Assembly: GCF_019132845.1 (NCBI RefSeq)
Contig: NZ_JAHSPR010000006.1
Coordinates: 1-64,000, forward strand
From: Advenella alkanexedens
Lineage (GTDB): Bacteria; Pseudomonadota; Gammaproteobacteria; Burkholderiales; Burkholderiaceae_B
Reading direction: 5' to 3'
Length of the DNA stretch: 64,000 bases
Part shown: positions 1 through 9,469 of the stretch, one piece after another
Layout: the number at the start of each line of letters is the position of its first letter
How positions within the stretch are numbered: position 1 is the first letter of the stretch
Made by a program: the position numbers and the translations under genes
The notes under the pieces: generated by a model
The model's database searches: none
Told to the model about the DNA's origin: nothing
Seen by the model: the letters and a program-made list of their open reading frames with translations, nothing else

Positions 1-3000
1 GGCTGGTGGCCAGCTTGATGCGCAGCTCACCATTCTCACTGTCTACACGGAGATTGGCATCGGAAGCACTGGCCGCATTGTCCAGACCGCCTGCAATACG
101 CAGGGTCTCGCCCAGATCTTTGTGGATCTCATCACCAGTATTACCGGCAAAGTTCAGGCCTTCCTCAGTCAGGTTCTCACTTACCAGCTGGAGCTGCTCT
201 TCGGTAGCTGCACGGCCTGCTGTTGCAAAATCAGCCGCATTCAGGTCACGATTGGTTAAACCGGTAATCTCGGCCGTCGTCGGCGTTGTGTTCAACACAA
301 TGCTCTGATTGTTACCGGCACCACCTGAAGAGGCCACGACAATCCTGCCCGCTTCCACGCTAGTGCTTGGATCGTTAGGGCTAACACCCGCCACCTTCAC
401 ACCGGCATTATTAACCACAGTGTTTCCGGTGGTCAGACTGCCATCGGCACCCAGGTCAATGTTTTTAGCCAACTGAATGCTCAGGGCACCCGTACCGTCA
501 GCCACCACGCCAATGTTGTTGTCAGAAAGAGCTCCCGTAGCACCACCGGTCAGGTCCAGGGTTTCATTCAGCTTGCGCGAAACCACGGTTCCATCATCAC
601 CTTTAAAGCTCAAACCATCATCGAGATTGGCGATTTCAGCTCCGTTATAAGTAACGCTATTGTCTTCACTCACGATGAAGTTATCACCCAGCTGTGTTCT
701 GCCATCAACCGTCAGATTGTTGGTGGTTACGCTACCTTCATTAATCACGGTCTGATTCGTTGTACCGCCAACGGTGATGCTGTTTCCGATTTCAATATCG
801 TCAGCCAGATCAAAAGTCAGGTCAGTACCTTCTTGCGCAATCACGATATTGCCATCGGTATTGTCAAAATCAACCGTTGCACCCGGTGCCACGTTTTTAG
901 TTTCACCACCATCATTAGAGCTGACATTCCAGCCCTTATTGGCAGTTTCTTCAACACCTTTCAACTGACTTACATTAACCGCATCCGTATCAGCGGTGCC
1001 AGCCTCTAAGCCAGTGATTTTATTGCCATTCATATTAATGCCACCTGCATTAATAACTGGCCCACCATTATTGATCGTAATGCTCTCCAGGTCGGTCAGA
1101 TTGCGGGCCATGACCAGGTTCAACTTGCTACCATCGCTATCCACGCGCAGATTGGCACCTGTTGAGGCTGCGCCATCTGCCAAGCCCCCCCCAATACTCA
1201 AGGTATCACCTAGATCTTTATGGATTGCACCACCGGTGTTACCCACAAAATTCAGACCAGCGTTCGTCAGATTATTGGCGGCAGACTGCAAGTCACCAAT
1301 ATTGGCGGCGTTAGTCAGGATATTGCCAGTAGCATCCGCCAGCTTGGTACCGCCCAGACCACTGGCCACACCGGTAATCTGCTTATCGCCACCATCAATG
1401 CCATCAACCGTTACGCTTGGCCCACCATCAATAGTTAAACCTTCACCATTAACTACCGTTGTGTTGGTGCCATCACTAAAAGTGGCGCTGGTCAAGCCTG
1501 TCAGGTCTTTGGCGAGCCGAAGCAATAAGCCTCCTGCAGAGCCTGCAACCACACCAATATTGGCGTCATCAGACAGTTTGTCGGCATCATCTACACCGCC
1601 AGTCAAACTAACAGTTTCGTTCAGTTTATGAGAGATACTTCCAATATCACCGGCAAAGTTCAGACCGTCATTCAGTGTTGCCACTTCGTAATCCTTACCA
1701 TCAGGATCGGTGTACTGGATACGGGTAATACCATCAACGCCATCAACGCCTGGCTCACCCTTACCCATTGTCAGACTGCCGTCTTTTCCGTCAACACCAT
1801 CAATGCCATGGAAGACAATCGCATCAGGATTAATGCTGACGCCATCTTTACCGTCAGCGCCCTTGACGCCCACTTTACCATCCACTCCATCACCACCGAC
1901 TGACAAGTTGTCTGCCAGATCAAAGGTCAGCTTGGTACCAGTTTGACCAATCACGATATTGCCATCGGTATTATCAAAGTCAACCGTTGCACCCGGTGCC
2001 ACGTTTTCAGAAGTCGCGTCATCTGCATTGGTGGTGACATTCCAGCCCTGGTTGGCGTTTTGCGCCACATCGGAAACCATTTTCAGCTGCTCTTCTGTTG
2101 CTGCACGGCCAGCATTGTAAGTGCCTGCCGGATTCCAGGTGGTATTGGTCAAGCCTGTAATCTCTGCCTTGGTCGGTGACGTATCCAGCACAATACTCTT
2201 GTTATTACCTGTTCCACCCGCTGAAGTGACCACAATCTTGCCCGCTTCTACTGTCGTAGTTGGGGCGAACCCACCACTACCTACGGTTACACCCGTATTG
2301 TTAACTTTAGTGTTACCGGTTGTCAGGCTACCATCGGCACCAAGATCGACATCTTTCGCCAGGTTGATTGCAATCACACCTGCATCTTTTTCGCCAGTCT
2401 GAGCTACGCTAATATTGCTGTCGCCTTTGAAGTCAACAGCACCACCCGGCCCAATGTTAACTTGATTCGTTCCAGAACCGGAAACATCCCAACCTTGACC
2501 TACATATTGAAGCGCGTCATTGACGTTAGTATAAGGGTTACCATTCACTGACAAACCAGCTGTCACAGTATGAGTGGCTGGGTTATATTTAGATGTTCCG
2601 CCCAACGCACTGGCAACCGAATCACCAAAAGTATCCAGATTATTACCCAAAGCGGTTACTGCTTTATTTGTAGCATGCAACTGACTGCCATTAACAGCAT
2701 CAGTACTCTTCTCGTTCAGTTGACCCGCAGCCACATTACTGATCGTACGCTCATTACCCACAGACCCTACACTGACTGTAGATGTCACGCCTGGTTGCGC
2801 ACCGGCAAAATCATACTTAACACCATCCACAGTTGCCTCGGGTGTACGCGTAACGTTAACAGTACCAGTAACAGAACCACTACCCAAGGCAACAGAACCT
2901 TCGTGATAGGCAATTGCATTCGTACCTAAAGCCATAGAGTTGGCTTTCTGCGCATTGGCACCGGTACCCATAGCAGTAGAATTAAGTCCCTCTGCATCTG

Positions 3001-6000
3001 CACCGTCACCTAGAGCCAAAGCACTGCCGGCGGTAGCTTGTGCACCGTTACCAAAGGCTGAAGCGTTGATACCGGTTGCATCTGTGTTCGCACCAATAGC
3101 GGTTGCATTTTGAGCGGATACAAGGGCGTTAGTACCTGCCGCAAAACCATTGACAGCATTTACTGTCGCTTCTGCACCATCACCAATAGCGGTGGAAAAC
3201 TTGGCGCGAGCTTCTGCATCAACACCCAATGCCAAGGCATGCTCTTCGTCAGCCAATGATGCTTTACCTATTGCGATTCCGGCTGTATTGCGCGCTGCAT
3301 TGTTATTAAAAGGATCGCTAAAACCTGATATGGCACCCGTACCCATGGCAATACCATCCGTGGCATAACCTACTGCTCCTGTACCCGTGGCAACAGCGTT
3401 GTAGCCGCTGGCGCTGGCTCCCGTACCGCTGGCCTGTGCATTTAAACCACTGGCATTAGCATTGGTACCGCTGGCCTGTGCGCTTACACCAGTGGCTAGC
3501 GCATTGCTGCCAAAAGCCATTGAGTCTTCACCACGAGCTTGTGCTGTCGTCCCGAGTGCCACTGCGCGTTCATCAGTAGCCACAGCATCCATACCGATCG
3601 CAGTACCGTTATCGGCTGTAGCCTCTGCGCTCGTACCGATAACAACGGTATTGTGATTGGGCACAACAGAATCTGCCAAGTGAGATCGTGCTCCCGTGCC
3701 AATAACAATAGAGTTTTCACCATAACTATGTGCATTCTCACCAATGGCAACCCCGCCCTCATGGGTAGCCATTGTGCCTGAGTTACCAATGACCGTCGAT
3801 CGCAGACCGATTGCATCTACATCATTACCAATAGCAATACTCTGTGCTGCAGATGTAGTCACATCATGTCCAAATGCGATTGAGGAATCGCCCCCCGCAA
3901 CAGCATCAGGACCAATCGCCATCGCATTTTCACCTTTCGCACCATTGCTAACTTTATTGGTATCTATGCTAGAGTTAACATGAAAGTACTGGACTTTATT
4001 TGCAGCAAGCTCTTGCTTCAGTTGCCCTACATTAACAACATCTTCGTTATTAATACCGGCAGCAACGCCAGCAATTCTTTTATCGGTGTCACTTACAAAA
4101 GTAACCGCAGTCGCAGGTAAAAGCTCGATAGTACCATTAGCTAACAAGGCAAAACCTTCAGCAACTGAACCAAACGTATGCGAATTACCTGCTTTGTCTT
4201 TTACTGTAAAATCGGAAAAAGAACCATCCGCATTGACTGATACCCCTCCACCTATCAAACCAGCAACTTCTGTCTGTGCTTTTTGTAACTGGCCTACTGT
4301 TGCTGCATCACTTGTTGCGGCACCATCGGCAACGTTAACAATACGACGTAATGTAGCGTCACCACCACCTTCGTTGCGATTTCCAACAGACACTACTGAA
4401 CCAGGCGTTGCCTGATTTGTCAGATAGGACGCCCCTGCCCAATCCAATGCGCTGGCAGCTGAATTTAGACCTAAAGCAACGCTTCCACTAACCGCATCTG
4501 CATTTGTACCTAAAGCAACAGCATTTTCAGCTGCATCTGCAGCATAGCCAATGGCAACTCCAGCTGCTAATGCATCGGACTGATGGCCAATAGACACCGC
4601 ATTCGTTGCTGCTTTTGTATAACTGCCAATGGCAACCGCATGTTGAAGTGTTTTACCAACATTGTAATTGGCTTCCCGACCGATTGATACAACCGAATCA
4701 CTCCCAACTCCTAAGCCAGTCCCGCTATTTTGACCAAGTGCCAAGTTGAAATAACCGGATACATCACTACCAGAACCGGCACCAATAGCGATATTTTGAG
4801 AACCACCTACATTTCTCCCTGCGTTGGTACCAATAGCGATGAGATCGATTCTGTCATCAGCATCTCCAGGGTTAATTCCAGCACCGGCACCAGTACCCAA
4901 AGAAATACTATTGTTTGAACCAGCAGCCACTGTGGCTCCTAAGCCAGCAGCAAAAGAACCCGTTGCGTTAGCGGACCCACCACCGATAGCAATTGCATTC
5001 GCAGCAGTGGCCTGAGAGTCTGCGCCGAGTGCCGTCGCCTTAGAAGCGGATGCCACTGAAGCATCACCCAAGGCGACCGAGCTGCTACCGCTGGCTGCAC
5101 TGTCACGTCCAATAGCAATGGCAGCCGTACCGCCAGCTCCTGGCGCTCCACCACCGGCAGTCGCACCATTCCCCAAAGCGATCGCACTTTCGCCTTCTTC
5201 AGTTACCACAGCGTCATTACCCGCTGCGAAACTGTTATTTGCCAATGCTTCAGACTTAAGACCAATTGCGATACTATTTACGCCCTCAGAGTTCGCCTCT
5301 GGGCCGATTGCAATACTGTCTACGCCCTCAGCCTTTGCATCAGCCTTTTCTGAAGTTACACGGAAGTATTTAATACCTTCTGCCTCATCACCAAATAATT
5401 GATCAAAAATCTGGCCACCTGTTACGGCATCTTTTGAACCGGCTTCAACCGCGCCATCTGCCAGATTGGTAATTTTTTTATTACCCAAATTGGCACCACC
5501 ACTTAAGGTACTGCTTCCTGTCACATTTAAGGTGCCACCAACCGTTGCATTATTAGTGACATTTAAACTGGCCGTATTTACGCCTGTCAGACCAGTAAGA
5601 TTTGAATTTAGATTGGTTCGAAACGTATTACTGGCAGCATCATAGGCGACCGTGGTATTGGTACCATTAACGAACGTTAAAGTATCACCCAATGCCAGCG
5701 TATCTGTAGCGCCAGAGTTTGCACGGACAATTAAACCTTTATTGGCTGTATTCTGTGCGGCATTGGCTGCATTTTGTGCTGTGGTTACGTTTTGGTTTGT
5801 TGCATTCAACTGGGCACCATTGACAGCGTCTGTACTGCCGGCATTAAGCGCTCCTGCCGCAACGTTGGTGATTTTCTTATTCCCTGCATTAATGCCAGAC
5901 TGAGTCACACTGGGACCGCCTGTAATAACCAAACCTGTAGTATTCAGGTTCACATCAGAACCCACCTGAACATTGTTATTAGTAATCAATGTTACTGGGG

Positions 6001-6238
6001 CACCCACCGCGCCTGCTATGGTAATAGTGTCCCCACTGAATTTATGCAGATCCTCTACATTGAACCCATTGCCCACAGTCACAGTTTGCGCCTGGGCAGA
6101 GACACCGACGGTAATCGCCAGAATTGCGCTTGCCAATACTGATGACCCACTTCGCTTGCCTTTTGCTTTTACATTTTCTGAGACAGCGACATAAGTTCCT
6201 GTTTGTTCATTCCATATGCTTTTATATATACGATTCAC
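1..6238 (-). CDS. Trimeric autotransporter adhesin (YadA-like), partial: C-terminus outside window
   Basis: The minus frame is open from 6238 to the left edge, giving at least 2,079 residues; the C-terminal membrane anchor is not in the window. The protein begins MNRIYKSIWNEQTGTYV, an extended signal peptide region (ESPR), then a hydrophobic core ending near SAQAQ. Head repeats of the AIG..A / S.ALG type fill about residues 290-600 and 760-1110. Neck motifs (DAVNG.QL) lie between blocks. The stalk has GW-starting blocks near residues 1246, 1393 and 1768 followed by NVAPGATVDF-type strands, and a Gly-Asp-rich stretch about 1445-1512. The start is GTG, chosen because it gives a canonical ESPR and has AAAGGA six bases upstream. 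The family forms surface fibres that bind host matrix or other cells. Ligand unknown. Internal DNA repeats suggest recombination within the gene. Confidence 0.93.
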   Translation of the reverse strand, partial: MNRIYKSIWNEQTGTYVAVSENVKAKGKRSGSSVLASAILAITVGVSAQAQTVTVGNGFNVEDLHKFSGDTITIAGAVGAPVTLITNNNVQVGSDVNLNTTGLVITGGPSVTQSGINAGNKKITNVAAGALNAGSTDAVNGAQLNATNQNVTTAQNAANAAQNTANKGLIVRANSGATDTLALGDTLTFVNGTNTTVAYDAASNTFRTNLNSNLTGLTGVNTASLNVTNNATVGGTLNVTGSSTLSGGANLGNKKITNLADGAVEAGSKDAVTGGQIFDQLFGDEAEGIKYFRVTSEKADAKAEGVDSIAIGPEANSEGVNSIAIGLKSEALANNSFAAGNDAVVTEEGESAIALGNGATAGGGAPGAGGTAAIAIGRDSAASGSSSVALGDASVASASKATALGADSQATAANAIAIGGGSANATGSFAAGLGATVAAGSNNSISLGTGAGAGINPGDADDRIDLIAIGTNAGRNVGGSQNIAIGAGSGSDVSGYFNLALGQNSGTGLGVGSDSVVSIGREANYNVGKTLQHAVAIGSYTKAATNAVSIGHQSDALAAGVAIGYAADAAENAVALGTNADAVSGSVALGLNSAASALDWAGASYLTNQATPGSVVSVGNRNEGGGDATLRRIVNVADGAATSDAATVGQLQKAQTEVAGLIGGGVSVNADGSFSDFTVKDKAGNSHTFGSVAEGFALLANGTIELLPATAVTFVSDTDKRIAGVAAGINNEDVVNVGQLKQELAANKVQYFHVNSSIDTNKVSNGAKGENAMAIGPDAVAGGDSSIAFGHDVTTSAAQSIAIGNDVDAIGLRSTVIGNSGTMATHEGGVAIGENAHSYGENSIVIGTGARSHLADSVVPNHNTVVIGTSAEATADNGTAIGMDAVATDERAVALGTTAQARGEDSMAFGSNALATGVSAQASGTNANASGLNAQASGTGASASGYNAVATGTGAVGYATDGIAMGTGAISGFSDPFNNNAARNTAGIAIGKASLADEEHALALGVDAEARAKFSTAIGDGAEATVNAVNGFAAGTNALVSAQNATAIGANTDATGINASAFGNGAQATAGSALALGDGADAEGLNSTAMGTGANAQKANSMALGTNAIAYHEGSVALGSGSVTGTVNVTRTPEATVDGVKYDFAGAQPGVTSTVSVGSVGNERTISNVAAGQLNEKSTDAVNGSQLHATNKAVTALGNNLDTFGDSVASALGGTSKYNPATHTVTAGLSVNGNPYTNVNDALQYVGQGWDVSGSGTNQVNIGPGGAVDFKGDSNISVAQTGEKDAGVIAINLAKDVDLGADGSLTTGNTKVNNTGVTVGSGGFAPTTTVEAGKIVVTSAGGTGNNKSIVLDTSPTKAEITGLTNTTWNPAGTYNAGRAATEEQLKMVSDVAQNANQGWNVTTNADDATSENVAPGATVDFDNTDGNIVIGQTGTKLTFDLADNLSVGGDGVDGKVGVKGADGKDGVSINPDAIVFHGIDGVDGKDGSLTMGKGEPGVDGVDGITRIQYTDPDGKDYEVATLNDGLNFAGDIGSISHKLNETVSLTGGVDDADKLSDDANIGVVAGSAGGLLLRLAKDLTGLTSATFSDGTNTTVVNGEGLTIDGGPSVTVDGIDGGDKQITGVASGLGGTKLADATGNILTNAANIGDLQSAANNLTNAGLNFVGNTGGAIHKDLGDTLSIGGGLADGAASTGANLRVDSDGSKLNLVMARNLTDLESITINNGGPVINAGGINMNGNKITGLEAGTADTDAVNVSQLKGVEETANKGWNVSSNDGGETKNVAPGATVDFDNTDGNIVIAQEGTDLTFDLADDIEIGNSITVGGTTNQTVINEGSVTTNNLTVDGRTQLGDNFIVSEDNSVTYNGAEIANLDDGLSFKGDDGTVVSRKLNETLDLTGGATGALSDNNIGVVADGTGALSIQLAKNIDLGADGSLTTGNTVVNNAGVKVAGVSPNDPSTSVEAGRIVVASSGGAGNNQSIVLNTTPTTAEITGLTNRDLNAADFATAGRAATEEQLQLVSENLTEEGLNFAGNTGDEIHKDLGETLRIAGGLDNAASASDANLRVDSENGELRIKLATS
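841..900. repeat. Direct repeat within adhesin gene, copy 1
   Basis: These 60 bases match 1951-2010 at 57 of 60 positions, exactly 1,110 bases (370 codons) apart and in the same frame. Similarity continues less well on the flank (801-840 against 1911-1950). It encodes the APGATVDFDNTDGNIVI part of a stalk module. A repeat this close in DNA as well as protein points to recent duplication or gene conversion. Confidence 0.85.
1951..2010. repeat. Direct repeat within adhesin gene, copy 2
   Basis: Second copy of the 60-base stalk repeat described at 841-900, with three mismatches. A related, weaker pair is 289-370 against about 2182-2263, encoding the AGRIVV / NNKSIVL-type segment. Confidence 0.85.
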
Positions 6239-6709
6239 AACCGATCCTTTCAAATAGATGTATCTGCCGGCGGTGATTGGTTGCTTAAAACTGCAAGTCA
6301 TCTTTCAGTTAAACACAAACCCAAGAAAAGCCAGCACCTTGACTGTCTAGCAACTCGCTCCGGAAGCACTTTCTTAATGAAAACAAACTGTTACCGGCAT
6401 TGCCTGGGGATCAAATGTATTAAATATAAAAACATTATTCAATTTGAGATTATTTACAATTTAACACTTAATAATCGTTTGATTTCACCTATATTGTTTT
6501 TGTTAAATATAAAAATATTTTTATATAAACCAATTTAATGAAAATTACCTACCCAATAGGTAATAAACAGGAAGAGATCGCAAGAAAAATGTTAAATATC
6601 GTTATTTTTTTAGGCGAATACACTTGTTTATTTACACAAAAATATCAATTTTTTATCAATTCTTAACATTTTTGATAAATCAACAACATTATTCAAAACA
6701 AATTTCCAT
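6239..6709. promoter_or_regulatory. AT-rich leader and promoter region of the adhesin gene
   Basis: About 470 bases with no convincing gene. It is much more AT-rich than the flanking genes, with runs of A and T and short TTTTTATA-like stretches, especially 6410-6710. The ribosome binding site of the adhesin (AAAGGA on the minus strand) is at 6245-6250. A short plus-strand open frame at 6203-6538 has no ribosome binding site or recognisable protein. No exact promoter can be assigned. No simple-sequence tract typical of slipped-strand phase variation was seen. Confidence 0.5.
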
Positions 6710-6741
6710 AAAAAACCCGAACATTGATCAATGTTCGGGTT
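6710..6741 (-). terminator. Rho-independent terminator of the OsmB-like gene
   Basis: 6714-6741 is a perfect 28-base palindrome (arms AACCCGAACATTGA and its complement). On the minus strand it is followed by a run of six T from 6715 down to 6710. It lies about 60 bases downstream of the lipoprotein stop at 6803. Confidence 0.88.
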
Positions 6742-6802
6742 TCTGATTTGAAACAGGCAAGTCAAAACTGACCTGTTCTGTTCATCGGGCACTTATGGAC
6801 GT

Positions 6803-7015
6803 TTATTTACCAACCTGGTTACCAATAACACCACCGACGGCAGCACCACCAACAGTACCCCAGCCGCTGCCACCCGTTAACACGGCACCTGCCACACCAC
6901 CAATGGCTGCGCCACCAATTGTGCTTTTATCACGTGTGCTCATGTTGCCACAACCGGTTAATGCAGCGGCCACAACGGCAACCAACATTACCTTGCTTAC
7001 GTTTTGTACCTTCAT
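6803..7015 (-). CDS. OsmB-like glycine-zipper lipoprotein
   Basis: A 70-residue protein. Residues 1-21 form a lipoprotein signal ending in the lipobox LTGC, so Cys22 should be lipidated and the protein exported to an envelope membrane. The rest is a glycine zipper (GGAAIGGVAGAVLTGG, GGAAVGGVIGNQVG), the two-helix motif of the OsmB / glycine-zipper 2TM family, which is often induced by osmotic or envelope stress. A strong ribosome binding site AAGGAG lies six bases before the ATG. It is monocistronic, with its own terminator at 6710-6741. The precise role is unknown; OsmB itself is only loosely characterised. Confidence 0.85.
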   Translation of the reverse strand: MKVQNVSKVMLVAVVAAALTGCGNMSTRDKSTIGGAAIGGVAGAVLTGGSGWGTVGGAAVGGVIGNQVGK

Positions 7016-7169
7016 TTTAAACTCCTTCAGGCATTGGCCAGAGATTCAACAATTAAAACATTATCCTGTTACTGACAGGTTCTCAAAATACCACTCATTT
7101 GGCTATATATTTACGATTTAAATTGTATCAATAATTCAAATATACAGGCTTTCTGACATCCACTGAAAC

Positions 7170-8843
7170 TTACTTCAAGGCTTTGTAGCGAATCCGTTTG
7201 GGTTTGGCACCTTCTTCACCCAAACGACGTTTTTTATCGGCCTCATACTCCTGATAGTTGCCATCAAAAAACACGACTTGTGAATCCCCTTCAAACGCCA
7301 GAATATGAGTGGCAATACGATCCAGGAACCAACGGTCATGACTGATCACCATGATACTGCCGGCAAATTCCAGTAAAGCATCCTCCAGGGCACGCAACGT
7401 TTCCACGTCAAGATCGTTGGAGGGCTCGTCAAGCAACAGAACATTGCCACCTTTAATCAGCGTGGCCGCCAGATGCAAACGTCCGCGTTCACCACCCGAC
7501 AGTTGTCCAACCATTTTGTTCTGGTCTGAACCCTTGAAATTGAAACGTCCCAGATAGGCACGGGCCGGCATTTCAAATTTTCCAACCGTTAGCAAGTCGG
7601 CACCATTGGAGATAAAGTCGAATACGTTTTTATCATTGCTCAGGGCTTCGCGCGACTGATCCACAAAAGAAATATTGGCAGTCTGGCCAATCTTGACCTC
7701 TCCGGAGTCGGGCTGCTCCTGCCCGGCAATCATGCGGAACAGGGTGGATTTACCGGCCCCGTTAGGACCAATGATACCCACAATGGCACCGGGCGGCACT
7801 TTAAAGCTCAGGTCATCAATCAGCAATCGATCACCAAATGCCTTACTGACATTTACAAATTCAATCACCTCGTTGCCCAAACGCTCTGCCACGGGAATAA
7901 AGATTTCCTGGGTTTCATTGCGTTTCTGGTATTCATGCGACGACAATTCCTCGAAACGGGCCAGACGTGCCTTGGATTTTGCCTGACGTCCCTTGGGATT
8001 CTGACGTACCCATTCCAGTTCTTTTTTAATGGTTTTCTGACGAGCGGACTCGGCGGCTTCTTCCTGCTGCAGGCGATTGCCTTTTTGTTCCAGCCAGGAG
8101 CTGTAGTTGCCTTTCCACGGAATGCCATGACCACGGTCAAGCTCCAGAATCCATTCCGCAGCGTTATCCAGAAAATAACGGTCGTGGGTAACGGCCACAA
8201 CGGTGCCGGGGAATTTCTGCAGGAACTGTTCCAGCCACTCCACACTTTCCGCATCCAGATGGTTGGTCGGCTCATCAAGCAAAAGCATATCGGGCTTGGA
8301 CAGCAACAGGCGACACAACGCAACACGGCGTTTTTCACCGCCTGACAAATGGCCAACCATGGCATCCCAGGCAGGTAAACGCAACGCATCGGCCGCGATC
8401 TCCATCTGATGCTCGATATCATCGGCACCACTGGTTGCCGCTGCCGCGATAATCGCTTCCAGCTCGGCCTGTTCAGCTGCCAGTTTGTCAAAGTCGGCAT
8501 CAGGCTCGGCATATTCAGCATACACCTCATCAAGGCGTTTACGGGCGGTAAACACCTCGCCCAGGCCTTCTTCCACCGACTCACGCACGGTGTGCCCGGG
8601 ATTCAGCTGGGGTTCTTGCGGCAAATAGCCAATATTCAGCCCAGGCATGGGAATGGCTTCGCCTTCGATATCCTTATCAACACCGGCCATGATTTTAAGC
8701 AGGGTTGATTTGCCAGAGCCGTTCAGGCCAAGGACGCCAATTTTTGCGCCCGGAAAAAAAGACAGGGAAATATCACGCAAAATCTGCCGCTTGGGGGGCA
8801 CGATTTTACCGACTCGGTTCATGGTATATACGTATTGGGCCAT
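7170..8843 (-). CDS. ettA: Energy-dependent translational throttle protein EttA (ABC-F ATPase)
   Basis: 557 residues, close to the 555 of E. coli EttA. There are two ABC ATPase domains without membrane segments: Walker [10 protein letters not shown] near 39, signature LSGGE 166-170, [11 protein letters not shown] 187-197, then Walker [10 protein letters not shown] near 358 and a second LSGGE near 446. The N-terminus [19 protein letters not shown] is highly typical of EttA rather than Uup or other ABC-F members. The family binds the ribosomal E site and couples ATP/ADP level to entry into elongation. It is transcribed alone on the minus strand, divergent from the gene at 8990. No strong ribosome binding site is visible before the ATG. 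Confidence 0.96.
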   Translation of the reverse strand: MAQYVYTMNRVGKIVPPKRQILRDISLSFFPGAKIGVLGLNGSGKSTLLKIMAGVDKDIEGEAIPMPGLNIGYLPQEPQLNPGHTVRESVEEGLGEVFTARKRLDEVYAEYAEPDADFDKLAAEQAELEAIIAAAATSGADDIEHQMEIAADALRLPAWDAMVGHLSGGEKRRVALCRLLLSKPDMLLLDEPTNHLDAESVEWLEQFLQKFPGTVVAVTHDRYFLDNAAEWILELDRGHGIPWKGNYSSWLEQKGNRLQQEEAAESARQKTIKKELEWVRQNPKGRQAKSKARLARFEELSSHEYQKRNETQEIFIPVAERLGNEVIEFVNVSKAFGDRLLIDDLSFKVPPGAIVGIIGPNGAGKSTLFRMIAGQEQPDSGEVKIGQTANISFVDQSREALSNDKNVFDFISNGADLLTVGKFEMPARAYLGRFNFKGSDQNKMVGQLSGGERGRLHLAATLIKGGNVLLLDEPSNDLDVETLRALEDALLEFAGSIMVISHDRWFLDRIATHILAFEGDSQVVFFDGNYQEYEADKKRRLGEEGAKPKRIRYKALK

Positions 8844-8989
8844 TTTTATATGTGTAAATATGAAAAGGACTCATTGTAGCCATTTCCTGCCGTATTGTCC
8901 GTTTGTGGAATTGGGCAGGCACTCGGGCACACATTAAAAATCCAGTACAATCAAACGATTGACTCTACGCTTACCCTATAGTGATAAAC

Positions 8990-9469
8990 ATGCTTACCTT
9001 TACTGAACACGAACTGGAACTCCTTGGAAAAACTGCCGATGCCCTTAGTGCCTATATGGGCAAGCCGGTTCTGGCCGAAGTGGATACCTCTGAAGACGGC
9101 TTTGAATGGGTGATGTTCGGCATTCCACTGGACATCAACGATGAAGCCGGGGATGAAGAGATCGTTCACATCCAGATGGGTGGCCCATCCGCACGCTTGC
9201 TGGGCAATGCCGGTGGCCTTGATGATGGACAAAAAGAGGTTTATGCCTGTGAGTTTCTGTGGGGCATCCAGCTAACCGACCAGGACAACATCCGTTTTAT
9301 TCGTATTGACTATACGGGCGAAGAAGTGCAATGGACTGAAACACTGGAAGAAATGCTGCCGTTTGCGATTAACGATGAAGCCTTATCCAACGATGAAGAG
9401 ATTTGGGATGATGAGGATGGTGATGATGACGAACCCGACATCACACCTCCACCCCCAACCCTGCACTAA
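8990..9469 (+). CDS. Conserved acidic hypothetical protein
   Basis: 159 residues if started at the ATG (MLTFTEHELELLGK); an in-frame GTG at 8981 would add three residues. No signal peptide or membrane segment. The C-terminal 30 residues are extremely acidic (runs of D and E such as DDEDGDDDEPD) and end in a Pro-rich tail PPPPT. No family recognised. Its stop TAA overlaps the stop TAG of the glycosyltransferase on the other strand (9466-9469 reads CTAA). It is divergent from ettA, so the two may share a promoter region. An acidic tail like this often binds a basic partner, but that is only a guess. Confidence 0.75.
   Translation: MLTFTEHELELLGKTADALSAYMGKPVLAEVDTSEDGFEWVMFGIPLDINDEAGDEEIVHIQMGGPSARLLGNAGGLDDGQKEVYACEFLWGIQLTDQDNIRFIRIDYTGEEVQWTETLEEMLPFAINDEALSNDEEIWDDEDGDDDEPDITPPPPTLH

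Noticed and set aside
6-6194. Many short plus-strand frames opposite the adhesin
   Set aside because: All are antisense shadows of the repetitive adhesin frame, full of Ser/Pro/Ala and with no start signals.
6203-6538. Plus-strand frame of 111 residues upstream of the adhesin
   Set aside because: It overlaps the adhesin start, has no ribosome binding site and its composition is that of AT-rich DNA rather than a protein.
6239-6709. Phase-variable simple repeat in the adhesin promoter
   Set aside because: Only ordinary short A and T runs; none long enough to suggest slipped-strand switching.
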